A stretch of DNA of 64,000 nucleotides from Ammopiptanthus mongolicus (taxonomy: Eukaryota; Streptophyta; Magnoliopsida; Fabales; Fabaceae), in NCBI GenBank assembly GCA_039655645.1, contig CM077350.1:14148318-14212317 (forward strand), read 5' to 3'. The position numbers and the translations under genes are program-made. Of this stretch, positions 12,198-23,033 are shown one piece after another. Within the stretch, counting starts at the first letter, position 1. The number at the start of each line of letters is the position of its first letter. The notes under the pieces are model-generated. The model saw only the letters and a program-made list of their open reading frames with translations. It did not search any database and was not told where the DNA came from.

Positions 12198-13360
12198 AAC
12201 TACAACAACAATACTTAGTCCAAGATCTACAACTCCTTCTTATGACAGGGTATGACCCTATCCCATTCGACAAGAAACTTTTTCAACACTTAGTTAATAA
12301 TTAGTCCTTAACTTTCATGCCCATACTTGATGAAATTTCGGCAGCATTTCTCGTTGGTCTCTGACATACACGACTTGAACGCGGTAACATCCACCGTGAT
12401 AAAGTATGCATCCGGAGAACGAAAGAAAATGCATCAAACCGAAATTTCATCAAGTATAACATCAGAATTAAGGAATAACTATTAACTAAATGAAGAAAAA
12501 GTTTTTTCCCAAACCATCCAACTTGAACAATTCAAGATTCAATACAATGAGTGATACCTTAAAAAAACAAACATGCTCATTAATATTGAATCTCAAACAA
12601 GAAACTAAGGCTTTGCTAATTTATTAACACTAAAAACAGAAAACATTCTGAGTTTTTAACAACAAAAAAAAAAACACGAACAAAAGCAGAAAGGGTGGTA
12701 CCTTGCTGAAAAATGAAAAAAATGAGAAGCGGCAAGGGGTAGCTAGCAACTGGAACAACTCAGTCCAACTAAAAAAAATAGTAAACACCAAAGTACTAAA
12801 ACAACCATTTCAATCATTTGAATCATACAAGCACCCACCGCCACTTGTCACACAAACCTCAATATTGCAGCACCAAAAAATTAACAGAAAAATAAAGAAA
12901 GGGAATGGTGCTTACCTGGTGAGAGAGACGCGATGGAGAGACAAGCACTTCGGGATTTTAGGGATTGAGAGTAAGAGTGAAATCTGAAACCAGTTTTAGC
13001 AACAAAGAGTGAGAATGAGATTAAGTAGTAACTCAAGTAACTTTTCAATCAAGAGTTGCCTATGTGTGTGATTAAGTAGTAACTCCTGTAACTCCTCAAA
13101 ACAACCCCAAACAGCAACAGATTACAAGCGATATTCAAAGCCTAATCCAAAACAAGGGGAAAAAACATATTAGTTAGGTTCCCTTTTATCATTTTTTTAT
13201 AAGGGGGTCCTTTGGAGTAATTTACAGGGTGACAGTCAATGGTGGGCAATCTAAAAAGTACAGTCTCAACATAACTCATCGGGGGCCACACTAAATTTTA
13301 TAAGTATAAAGTCAATGTGTAATGTATCTAATCTTAAAATCATGAAGAGATGAAAAATTT
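12198..13360 (-). other. CACTA leader and flank, non-coding
   Basis: This lies upstream of TNP2 on its strand. It holds an inverted repeat: ATACTTGATGAAATTTCGG at 12323-12341 and its exact complement at 12439-12457, with about 97 bases between, so the transcript could fold into a long stem-loop. Repeated AAGTAGTAACTC motifs lie near 13024 and 13074. A 94-residue open frame at 12703-12987 has no recognisable motif and is not called a gene. Confidence 0.55.
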
Positions 13361-13600
13361 TGTTGGAATTAGTAGCAATTAGTATTGGGAGTTGTAGCAA
13401 TTACATTCCGATTCATGTACCTAGTTAGTCATGTATCTAGGGAATATCATACATACACCTATGAAGCAGCTTTATTATTAATCTCCTTGTAAATGTAAAT
13501 TGTATTTATTCCGAAGAGTGTATATAAATAGAAGATCAGCTGAGTGCAAATCATTCAAGCATTTCACAAAATCATTTAGCCTAAAATCCTAAGATTCTCA
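13361..13600 (+). repeat. 5' LTR of copia element B
   Basis: From TGTTGGAATT to GATTCTCA, with TATATAAATAG near 13521 as a possible TATA box. Followed by a TTGGTATTAGAGCAGG primer-binding-like site. Confidence 0.88.
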
Positions 13601-14055
13601 AGTTGGTATTAGAGCAGGTTTGTCCCGCTTCTGCTCTATCCATTAGAGGTAACTGCATCTGGTCAGCAGCAACTTCTGAATCGTATACCCTATTTATCAA
13701 AGCTCGTCCTACGTTCATGCCCAAACAGTCACATCAAATCCGAAAGTCACTGTTGCCGGAACACCCACTAGCTGTCATCACCGGAGAACACACCAGAACA
13801 CACCAACCGGCCATAACCCAAAATCACGTCGCCGTAATCTTCACCACATGCTGCCACTCACACGTCTCCTCGTCGGCGCATGTAGCTCACGGGCCACTTT
13901 CCTGACATCGGAAAACCACGCCGACCACCCAGATCTGGTCATCGACCTCTCCTTTGTCTGTTTTGGTGGTCAGCTCTTCGAATCTTCTCTATTTGGGTAC
14001 AACATCTTCTCCTTGTACCTTTTCCATCATGTTCGTCTAACCTGCTGCAACCAGA

Positions 14056-15162
14056 ATGGCTTCTGAACAAACCAAGAGAATGGGTCGTCCTCAGTGCACA
14101 TATTGCAAGAGAATGGGTCACACTCAAAAGACTTGGTACTCTCCTCATGGATTTCCCGAAAAATCAACAAATATCTCCAATGATGAAATGTCTAAGAAAA
14201 AATTTCCCAAGCTGATTACCAAGAGTATCTTCGATTGAAAGTTGACCATCAATCTCACGGGTCCACTGCCATTGGTGTTCATGACTCCACAACCTTCATA
14301 TCTCAATCTGATAACAATCAAAATCTTTGGATAATTGATTCAAGTGCCTCTGATCATATTGTCGGTAATCGTTCTTTACCCTCCTTCATATCCTCTCCAA
14401 AATTTCCTCTCCAAAATTACCTCACTTCATAACTCTTGTGGATGGTTCTAAGGTCATCGCTATCGGTCATGTTTCAGTAACTCCTTCTATAACTTCAAAA
14501 TCTGTTTGTTTATACCCAGTTGTCCTTTTAATTTGATCTCCCATAGTCAACTTACTCGCTCTTTAAACTGCTCAATAACCTTTGATGTTGATTCTTTTGT
14601 TATACAGGAACGTGGTACGGGTCGGATGATTGGCATAGGACATGAATCACATTGTCTTTATTACCTCCAATCATCTCCTTTTGTAACCTGTACTGCTGTT
14701 GAGTCTCCAAATCTTCTTCATGAACAATTGCATCATCCAAGTTTGTCAAAATTGAAGCAAATGGTTCCGAATCTTGCAAAAATGTCATCTCTGAACTGTG
14801 AGTCGTGTCAACTAGGCAAGTATGTTCGATCTTCCTTTCCCAGCAAAGTTGAAAGCTGAGCTGATGCTCCCTTTTCAGTTATCCATTCAGATATATGGGG
14901 ACCAAGTTGTGTGTCTTCTTTTAGTTTTCGATATTTCTTTACTTTTATTGACGAATTCTCCCGATGCACTTAGGTATTCTTAATGAAAGAGCGTTCTGAA
15001 ATCTTTTCAATCTTCACATCCTTTAATAATGAAATTAAAACTCAATTTGGCAAGAAATTAAAGGTTTTTAGAAGTGACAACGCCAAAGAATATTTTTCTT
15101 ATGCTGTTACTTTTCAATCTTCACATCCTTGTGTCATCTATATCTTCTGTTTCCATTCTTAA
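14056..15162 (+). pseudogene. copia B gag zinc knuckle, protease, integrase start
   Basis: An ATG at 14056 opens a short frame with an incomplete zinc knuckle (CTYCKRMGHTQKTWYSPHG). The protease region reads LWIIDSSASDHIVGNRS near 14325-14370, where a Gly of the usual DSGASDH is replaced by Ser. A pre-integrase part follows: GTGRMIGIGHESHCLYYLQ, then CESCQLGKYVRSSF near 14797. The beginning of the integrase core can be read (IHSDIWGPS; VFRSDNAKEY near 15064-15093) before it stops abruptly at 15162, where gypsy LTR sequence begins. The direct repeat CTTTTCAATCTTCACATCCT at about 15005 and 15110 marks an internal duplication. Stops at 14236, 14430, 14860 and 14971 make it non-functional. Confidence 0.85.
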
Positions 15163-18100
15163 TGTAACACCCCGTTTTCTTGATTAGTGTGTGGGACATT
15201 AATCAAGTAAGTTTGAGGGCTTAATTATGTTCCTTATGTGTTGAGGAAGCCGTGGTTCAAATTTGGGACAATTTGGCCTTGGAACGAGTCCAGAAAGTTA
15301 AAAAAACATTAAAGAACAGGTCTGATCTGTGTCTAACGTTTAGACGTGGAGAAACCCCATGCTTAAACGTTGACCGTTGACGTCAGAGCGTGGGTAGGTG
15401 CACGTCAAAGCGTGGAAGGGGGTACGCGTGGAGGTGCACGTGTGAGCGTGCACGCGACGCGTGGCACAGACATGGCGATCAGTGGCCACGCTCAAGCATG
15501 GAAAAATCCCACGTCAGAGCATGCCCACGCTCAAGCGTGGAGTTTTCCCACACTCAAGCATGGACAGTCTGGCAGCATCAATCATACTTTCTCTTCTCTT
15601 TTAACTTAGCACGAAAACCATTTTAACTTGGCTAAGTTTCAGAATTGTAGAGACAGAGGTTCTAGAGAGAGAAAGAGAGGTTTGAGGTTGATCGAGGCAT
15701 CGGAACGTGATTTTGACTACACCATTGTGATCAGGGCTTCGAGTACTACGAGTTTCACCGGTTGATTTCTCAATTTCTCGAAGGTAAGCTCGAATCTCTA
15801 ACAAGTCGACCTTAGTATTCTTCGTTTTCTTCGAGCTTCTCCATTAAATCTTTCTTGGTTTTCGTATTGCCCTAGGGTTAACAATGTTGTTTACACGTTG
15901 TTCCCGAAATTAGGGCAAAATTCGTGGTTGTGTTGGAGCTAGCTTTGGAAGAGGAGGCTACGACTGGATATTGGTGCTGGCAGCTGCATGGTGGTGGTTG
16001 TGGTGTTGGTGTGATCATGGTTGAGTTCGTGATCGTTGCATCAATCGCTCTAAGGTGGGGGAAAGAATCACACTCGTCGGAGAGGCAAGAGCAGAGTAGA
16101 ATGCATTGATACGCGTAGGGGATCCTAAACCCTACTAGTGGTTTAGTAACCGACAATACCTAAGTCCACATTGGCAATTACCGTAAAAGTGGTACCAATG
16201 TAGGGTTAGGCATTGTAGGTTTATCACTGTAGGATGATACTATTTTGATTGAGGTCGTATGTTTAACATGCTCATATGCTTTCTATGATGTGATTGTGGA
16301 TGTGTTTTATCACGATTATGATAATGTGCTTTATAGCCTCATCGGATGATATGATGATGACATGCTGGGTGATAATATGATAATGGATATATGATTGCTA
16401 GTATGCTTAGAACTAAGCGATGATCTTTGTGAATTGGGTGATGTGTGAGACAAGATCATTTGGTGGTAATAAGCTATTGTACTCAACCTAATGAGATGAT
16501 TGAGAACTACGAATAGTCGCGAACACTCTGCTTGGTAGGGAGTGTCAGTGTTCAGTGTGTCAAGTGAAGAGGTTGAGTTACTAAACTATTGATCGGAATG
16601 AGTCGTGAGGATTCATGCTAGATAGCATCGTGTGATGATGTCACAGCCGCGCAGATCTGGGATTACGCGACGTCAAACCGGAAATATAGATAGATGTTTG
16701 GTAGGTCTACTGTGAGATTCCGAGATCTCTGATGCACAGAACGACACCGGGACAACTATTCCTATCGAGAATGGGGAATAGTGTCACCCTGCTTGGTAGG
16801 GGATGTAATGTACTCGTGAGTGTAACGGAATCTGCTGCTCGGATGACGTTTGACTTTCATCCTGCTCAGTGTTATCAAATAGCGGTTATGGCGACGCCAT
16901 GGCGGATTTCGATGGTGAAAACTGGACAAACCGCCACAGGGAAGGCGTGGCGTGGCAGTTTTCGTATGGCGGTCCATGGCAGCCGAATAGCAGTGGCGAT
17001 CCGTGGCGCAAAAACAGTAATGGTGGAAAGGCGGTGGAGTTGGCCTTTTTTTTTAGGTTTTTCGCGGGTCTGGGCGACCTAACCCGATTCGAGGCCCATT
17101 TGGGTTAGAAACCCTAAAACTTTTGGATATCCTCTTCCCTCCATCCCTTTCTTCTCTTATCCTTCGATCCCTCTCTTCTCCCATCTCTCAAACTCTTCTC
17201 TGTCAAGCGACCAACAACCGGCGACCATCTCTATCCAGCATCTCTGTTTTTCTTTCTTCTCCGACCACCATGGCTTCAGACCAAGCTTCATAGATGAATA
17301 TGACACTTACATGATATTTTCTATAAAATTAGTTATGGTTCTTGACATATGTTGTGGCTTGTTTTGCATTTTATATTTTTTCAACATTTTTTTGTTATGT
17401 ATATATATATTTATAATATTTTTTATGTTGTCCGCCATGGTATCCGCCATATGGCCGCATCACCATCCGCCCTTTGTATGGCGGATTTTTGGCTTTCCGC
17501 CATGGACCGCCATCCACCATCGATAACACCGATCCTGCTTAGTAGGGATGAGTATCCTGCTTGGTAGGGGATACTTTGTGACGTAGGAATGTGGTCGCGT
17601 CTTCATGTAAGGTCTACGCATTGAGAGTGTGAGACCAGTAGTTAAGTCCAACGACCCCTAAGGATGGTTGTTGCGATGATTGTGTATGGTTATGCTATCA
17701 ATGTTAGCTGCTTTACTGCTATCCCTACTTTATGATGAGATGTAGTTCTTATCCCCCTATTTTTCTGTATACTGTATGTTTTCTTATAATGGTGAGAAGA
17801 CCAAATAGTGGAGCCAGCAGACAGAGAGATGGACAGCACCCCGTACGAGGCCGATGCTGGTGGAAGAGACACAAACCCCAATCTCGAGAGGTTCTGAGTG
17901 GCTGTACAATGAGTGTGAGTGGAGAGTATTCGTCATCCAGGCTAAAGCAGAGTGTGTAAGTGTAATAAGTAAGTATGGCCGGTGAGTCTTGTCTTTGATG
18001 TATTTTGGACACGAAAAGGAAGTCGTCTATATTCCTTTATATCATGCTTTCATATGTTAGTTTCTGCACTCTGATGTTTATATCTATATGTACAGTATAT

Positions 18101-18225
18101 ACATACGGTATGCTTGTATGTTAAAGTTTTAAAATAACCTCGTATGTGTGTTAAATGCGTTAACGGCGAATAGCGTAATCAGGAATAGTTAACTAGGTTC
18201 TTTAATGAGGCAAGGGGACGTCTCA
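15163..18225 (+). repeat. long gypsy LTR 1 (about 3.06 kb)
   Basis: Starts TGTAACACCCCG and ends GGGGACGTCTCA, followed at 18231 by TGGTATCAGAGCA, the classic primer-binding site for initiator Met-tRNA. Long LTRs opening with TGTAACACCCC are characteristic of Tekay/Del-type chromoviruses, an assignment from general knowledge. It interrupts the copia B integrase. About 700 bp of copia expected between 15162 and the resumption near 21285 is absent, so the insertion came with, or after, a deletion. It carries a hAT element at 16867-17531. Confidence 0.75.
16867..17531. mobile_element. non-autonomous hAT element (665 bp)
   Basis: Flanked by an exact 8-bp duplication ATCCTGCT (16859-16866 and 17532-17539), as expected for hAT. 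The ends are CAGTGTTATC and GATAACACCG, inverted with few mismatches. Both subterminal regions are rich in GGCGG/CCGCC words (for example GCCATGGCGG, TATGGCGG, CCGCCATGG), the usual layout of transposase-binding repeats. Inside is a C/T-rich leader followed by ATGGCTTCAGACCAAGCTTC and an early stop near 17271-17294. That looks like the start of the transposase gene of a parent element, the rest being deleted. Confidence 0.88.
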
Positions 18226-18322
18226 TTTGGTGGTATCAGAGCATTGAGAATGTTCTAATGCTAATGACATGACTTCATGTATACGAGGTAGTCTCGTTAT
18301 TATGGTATCGGTGCATTTAGAA
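18226..18322 (+). other. gypsy primer-binding site and leader stub
   Basis: TGGTATCAGAGCA (18231-18243) matches the 3' end of plant initiator Met-tRNA in complement. It is followed by about 80 bases of leader (GAATGTTCTAATGCTAATG and onwards) before a second LTR starts. The same leader, without the primer site, is found after LTR 2 near 21230-21270. Confidence 0.75.
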
Positions 18323-19756
18323 TGTAACACCCCGATTTTCATGCTTTCTAATATCAGCAAATCATATAATTGATTTTATATTTTTATCTAGATTTAGAAA
18401 ATGAATTAAAATAAACTAAGACCATAGTCACATTTTACGCTATCATAGGAAGCTACGGTTAAATTTTGGGTCGAAAACTCAGACGAAGCCCGATCTGCGT
18501 TTTTCACTGACAGTAGTATTTTACTACTATAAAGACCTAATTTTGACTTGTGAACGAGACATCTCAGAATCGAATTCTCTACAACTTTTCAAAAACTGGT
18601 TTCGCGCCTTAAAAATCGGAATAATAATAAACTATTCGGGCGAATTCTCAAACCGAGTGACGAACAGAGCTAGATATGGAGTTACCGGGACCAGCTAACG
18701 GATAATCTTGAAATCATATCAGGTCAAGTCACCTAGGAATGCGTGCCAAGTGTCATGATGATTTTCAAAATATCTGGACGCGAAATGACCGAAATGCCCT
18801 TGGACTTTTAAGAAAATAACCATTTGGTCCTTGTGTGAAATATACAAAATGCCATTAACGAAAAATTAAGTGGACATCCTTGTCCCACACTTAGGTCATC
18901 GACCACTCTTCTTCTTCTCCCTTCCTCACACTTGTTCTTCATTTCTCTAAGTTGCCTCCATCATTTCTCTCCATTTTTCTTCTAAGTCTTCAAGCTTTTG
19001 TGAAAACAAAGTTGATCCTCTCCTCATCCTCATCACTAAAGAGGTATGAACTTCATCCTTGAGCTCTTAAACTTCATGATTCCCCCACTGATTCTTGCAT
19101 TTTCAAGCTTTTCTTAACTTGAGCTTTGAACTTCAAAAATCTCTAGAAAATTGTAGAAAAATCCTTTTAATGTCAAACCAATTTCTATGATCTAGTTTCA
19201 TCCTCTTCTCTCCCAATCCAAGAGCTTGTAACCAAAAGAGCTCTCTAACCCATATGGGTATGGAGAGGCCGAACCTAGCTATTTTCGGGGAAATGGGTTT
19301 TTGGTTCAATTTTGTGAAATGATTGCTGGTTTCACCTCTTTCATTCTATGATCATGTAATCCAAGTGATTAGAAAATCAAATCAAACTCTTACCTAACTT
19401 TACCCATGAAGGCCGAAACCCTAACTTGTTGGTTGAAGGATTTTGGTTCAAATCTTTGACAATTAATCTTAGATTATGTCTTAATCATGCTTAAGGATCA
19501 TTGATCCAAGAGTTGGTAGAATTTCAACACCTCTAGCCTATTTAAATAAATAGGGGCAGAATCCTAGTCATAAGGATTAAGGAAGTTTTGATTTAACTGT
19601 ATTAATTTCTGGTTGTGATGTGTTGTGAAGGATCAGACGACATTCGATCGTTCGAAAGCGCGTACGATTGACAGTTACGGAGCCACAGTCGGAGTTGCAC
19701 GGGAACATTGTTCAGATGGGGAAAAGAACCACAATATCGTCGGGGAGTCAAGATTT

Positions 19757-19761
<5 letters not shown>

Positions 19762-19806
<45 letters not shown>
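19762..19806. repeat. (TA)n microsatellite in gypsy LTR 2
   Basis: About 22 TA units, about 1.44 kb from the start of the LTR. A similar run lies about 1.49 kb into the related LTR at 48446. Confidence 0.95.
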
Positions 19807-19809
<3 letters not shown>

Positions 19810-20339
19810 TCGGACGACCTAAACCCTACTAGAGGTCGTTTGACCAATAGGTTGATTTTATCGTATATTGAGGATGTATGTTCTGTGATGGGATGTTTAA
19901 TATAATATATGTGATATATATGTTGTGTCTACTATATGTTTATGGTTACCTTACTATTTATCTGTGAGTTGATTTTATTATTGAACCTATTTCTGATTGC
20001 TTTATGATGTGATGTTGTGACTGTTGATGTCTGAATAAAGATAGGTAGTAAATTCTAATAAGTTGGGAGATGAATATGTGGTGAGAAAGTCGAGAATATA
20101 TATATGTTATAATGCTCAACCTAAAGATACAGTTGATCTGTTTGCGTTGTGATTTAAAGTAGATACCCAGTTAAGCCAAAGAAAGTTGGTCGTGGTTGTT
20201 ATAAGTCGTGGTTGAGACACTAAGTGTTGATCCGAGATGAGTCGGTGAGGTTCATGTTGCATAGTTGTTGTTCATCACTATGTTGGCGTACGGGTGATCG
20301 ATCTTGCCTGCAGGGAGATGATCCTACCCATTAGTTTTG

Positions 20340-20465
20340 AACGGGCGAATGTCCCGACCTGGCCTGTGGGCGGTGGGATATGTCGTTATCATAAGTTGTG
20401 TTGTTGATGGGCAAATATTCCGACCTGGCCTGCGGGCGGAGGAATATGTCGTATCCATGAGACGA
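20340..20465 (+). repeat. imperfect tandem duplication in LTR 2
   Basis: Two adjacent copies of a roughly 65-base unit containing CCGACCTGGCCTG, then GGGCGG, then ATATGTCGT. The only sign of function for the 78-residue open frame across them is the repeat itself. Confidence 0.7.
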
Positions 20466-21284
20466 GTTGAGCCTACGGGCTATTGGCCGAACCTTGCATT
20501 ACGGGGGTGGCATAGAGATGAACTAGACACCTTGATCTGTTGGGGATGTCGCGTCATGATCGCGTCCATATAGTCGTTAGTTGCATGAGTGTAAAAGACA
20601 GTAGTTAAGAGAGAACGATTTGGGAGTTGATTGATTGACACTGCTGTGTTGTTGAGTGTTGCTATCTATATAAATTATTATATAGTTGTTTTCCCATTTA
20701 TGATGAGTTGCTGTTTCTTATCCCCTATATTTTCTCTATGTCTTATTTTATTTATTCTCAATCGCATGAGAAGATCCTGCTGAGGAGTTGCCAGAGGAGA
20801 TCGATGGCATACCTGTTGAACCGGATGCTGGCGGGAGAACCCCGGATCCTAGCACTGGATGACTGTAGAGCTTGGAGGTTTTCACTACCCTTGTCATAGT
20901 CGTATGGGATTAGTAGTCTTAGTTGTTATGGCCTGTACATGGGTTTGAGCGAAATGTATTTTTGGGGCCATGAGAGGCAGTTGCATGTATTTTATTTTGC
21001 TACCATGCTTTCATTTTATTTACTAGTTGCGTACTTTGAGACTTTTTAATGCTGATCGTTGTAGGCTCTACTGATGGAGCCAGTACTCTTATGTCTGTAT
21101 AAATTATTATGATATCAGTGTATGGATTGTTTTAATATTTCCGCATTTTTATATTACCACGCTGCACTGCAACGTTAAGAATTTGAGTTCGGGTTACCAA
21201 TGGAACCTCCAAGAAAGGGGTTGTCTCAAAGAATGTTCTGAGGCTAATGGGATGACTTCATGGATATGGGGTTGTCTCACCTAT

Positions 21285-22700
21285 AAATATTTGTGAGGCA
21301 CTTAATCATCCAGGATGGCGACAGGCCATAATTGATGAAATGTAAGCTCTGAAGCATAATGGTACTTGAGATTTAGTTCCACTTCCTCCGGGAAAGAAAT
21401 CTGTTGGTTGTCGATGGGTATATGCTATTAAAGTTGGGCCTAATAGACAGATTGATCGTCTCCAAGCCCGACTAGTAGCCAAAGGTTATTCCCAGATTTA
21501 TGGTAGTGATTATGTAAATACTTTCTCCCCTGTGGCCAAAATCACTTCTGATCGATTATTTCTTGCCATGGCTACCATTCGTCATTGGCTATTATATCAG
21601 TTTGATATTAAAAATGCTTTTCTTCTTGGAGAATTAGAAGAGGAGATATATATGGAGCAACCGCCTGGATTTGTTTCTCAGGGGGAGTCTAGCTTGGTTT
21701 GCAGGCTACGACGATCTCTCTATGAGCTTAAACAGTCCCCACGAGCTTGGTTTGGAAAATTAAGTTCAATTGTTCAGGCTTTGGGAATGAAATATAGTGA
21801 AGTAGAGCATTCAGTATTCTATTGTCACACCTCTCCAAGGACTTGGGGAAGCTAAAGTATTTTCTTGGAATTGAAGTTGCCCAATCAAAGAATGGGATTA
21901 TCATTTCACAAAGGAAGTATGCATTAGACATACTTAAAGAAACCGGTATGTTTGACTATAAACCAGTTGACAGTCTCATGGATCCGAATATAAAATTACT
22001 ACCTAGCTAGGGGGGCCTTATTCTGAACCTGAGAGATATCGGAGGTTGGTTGGAAAACTAATCTATCTCACTATTACAAGACCAGATATTTATTTTGTAG
22101 TTGAGGTAGTAAGCCAATTCATGCAATCTCCTCATAACGGTCATTGGGATGCGGTGATTCGAATTATGAGATATATTAAAAAGACACCGGGACAAGGACT
22201 ACTCTATGAAGACAAAGAAGACACTCAAATAGTTGGTTTTTGTGATGCGGATTGGGTAGGTTCGCCTATTGACAGACGTTCCACTTCAGGGTATTGTGTT
22301 TCTGTTGTTGAAAATCTTGTCTCTTGGAAGAGTAAAAAACAAAATGTTGTTGCAAGGTCTAGTGCAGAGGCTGAATATAGAACTATGGCTACAGCCACTT
22401 GTGAGCTCATTTGGATTAAACAACTTCTTCAGGAGTTGAAGTTTGGGGATACTCAACAAACGAAACTATAGTGTGATAATCAGACAGCTCTGCATATAGC
22501 TTCCTATCCGATATTCCATGAGAGAACTAAAAATATTGAGATTGATTGTCATTTTGTCCGTGACAAAGTTCTTTCTAAAAAAGTTATCATTAAATTTGTT
22601 ACCTCTAATGATCAATTGGCAGACGTCTTCACAAAATCCCTAAGGGGGTCGAGAATTCATATATTTGTTTCAAGCTTGGATCATTTGACTTATATGCTCT
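21285..22700 (+). pseudogene. copia B reverse transcriptase and RNase H
   Basis: Copia coding sequence resumes with EALNHPGWRQAIIDEM (about 21294). It continues through VGCRWVYAIKVGP, ARLVAKGYSQ, DIKNAFLLGELEEEIYMEQP and CRLRRSLYELKQSPRAWFG. After HSVFYCHTS (about 21830) the frame shifts directly into LSKDLGKLKYFLGIEVAQSK. About 40 residues with the catalytic YVDD block are therefore deleted. RNase H follows: GLLYEDKEDTQIVGFCDADW, SWKSKKQNVVARSSAEAEYR and LADVFTKSLRG near 22617-22650. Stops occur at 21341, 21369, 22008 and 22470. It cannot encode an active enzyme. Confidence 0.9.
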
Positions 22701-22714
22701 AGCTTGAGGGGGAG

Positions 22715-22960
22715 TGTTGGAATTAGTAACAATTAGTATTGGGAGTTGTAGCAATTATATTCAGATTCATGTACCTAATTAGTCATGTATCTAGAGAATA
22801 TCATACATGCACCTACGAAGTAGCATTATTATTAATCTCCTTGTAAATGTAAATTGTAGTTATATTTATTCCTAAGAGTGTATATAAATAGAAGATCTGC
22901 TCAGTGCAAATTATTCAATCATTTAAAAAAATCATTTAGCCTAAAATCTTAAGTTTCTCA
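22715..22960 (+). repeat. 3' LTR of copia element B
   Basis: TGTTGGAATT to TTTCTCA, directly after the polypurine tract GCTTGAGGGGGAG. 246 bp. Confidence 0.88.
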
Positions 22961-23033
22961 AGTCTAATTTAAATTTTAAATATCTAAAATAAAAAATTTA
23001 AATCTTAAGTTTAAAGAATTGCTAATATTATTT

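Larger units (their letters stand above)
2441..13050 (-). mobile_element. CACTA (En/Spm) transposon, interrupted
   Basis: Two genes typical of plant CACTA elements lie in tandem on the minus strand: TNP2 (from 12197 leftwards) and a Transposase_24/Ulp1 gene (5671-2587). The element therefore reads right to left. It is interrupted by a TRIM-like element (6937-7312) and a complete copia element (7386-11443). I could not find the terminal CACTA inverted repeats, so the outer limits are approximate. The right side (12198-13050) holds leader sequence with an inverted repeat. A copia element lies just beyond it at 13361 and may have separated or removed the end. Confidence 0.8.
18323..21228 (+). 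repeat. long gypsy LTR 2 (about 2.9 kb)
   Basis: Starts TGTAACACCCCG and ends GGGGTTGTCTCA. It shares segments with LTR 1: CCTAAACCCTACTAG near 16121 and 19818, a CTTATCCCC stretch near 17748 and 20718, and the same leader after its end. The family is the same but the copies are clearly diverged. Its 5' part (GTTAAATTTTGGGTCGAAAA, then CAGACGAAGCCCGATCTGCG) also matches the LTRs at 37736 and 48446. There is no polypurine tract before it, so the pair is not a normal 5' LTR, body and 3' LTR. Confidence 0.72.
13361..22960 (+). mobile_element. Ty1-copia element hosting gypsy LTRs
   Basis: The left LTR is 13361-13600 (240 bp) and the right LTR is 22715-22960 (246 bp; the extra 6 bases are a TATATT-like indel near 22860). 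Both run TGTTGGAATT to CTCA. A primer-binding-like TTGGTATTAGAGC follows the left LTR, and AGCTTGAGGGGGAG precedes the right one. The interior carries copia gag, protease and part of integrase on the left, and RT plus RNase H on the right, with about 6.1 kb of gypsy LTR sequence between. The target duplication is not clean: AATTT precedes the left LTR, and the same five bases occur five positions after the right LTR. Confidence 0.88.
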
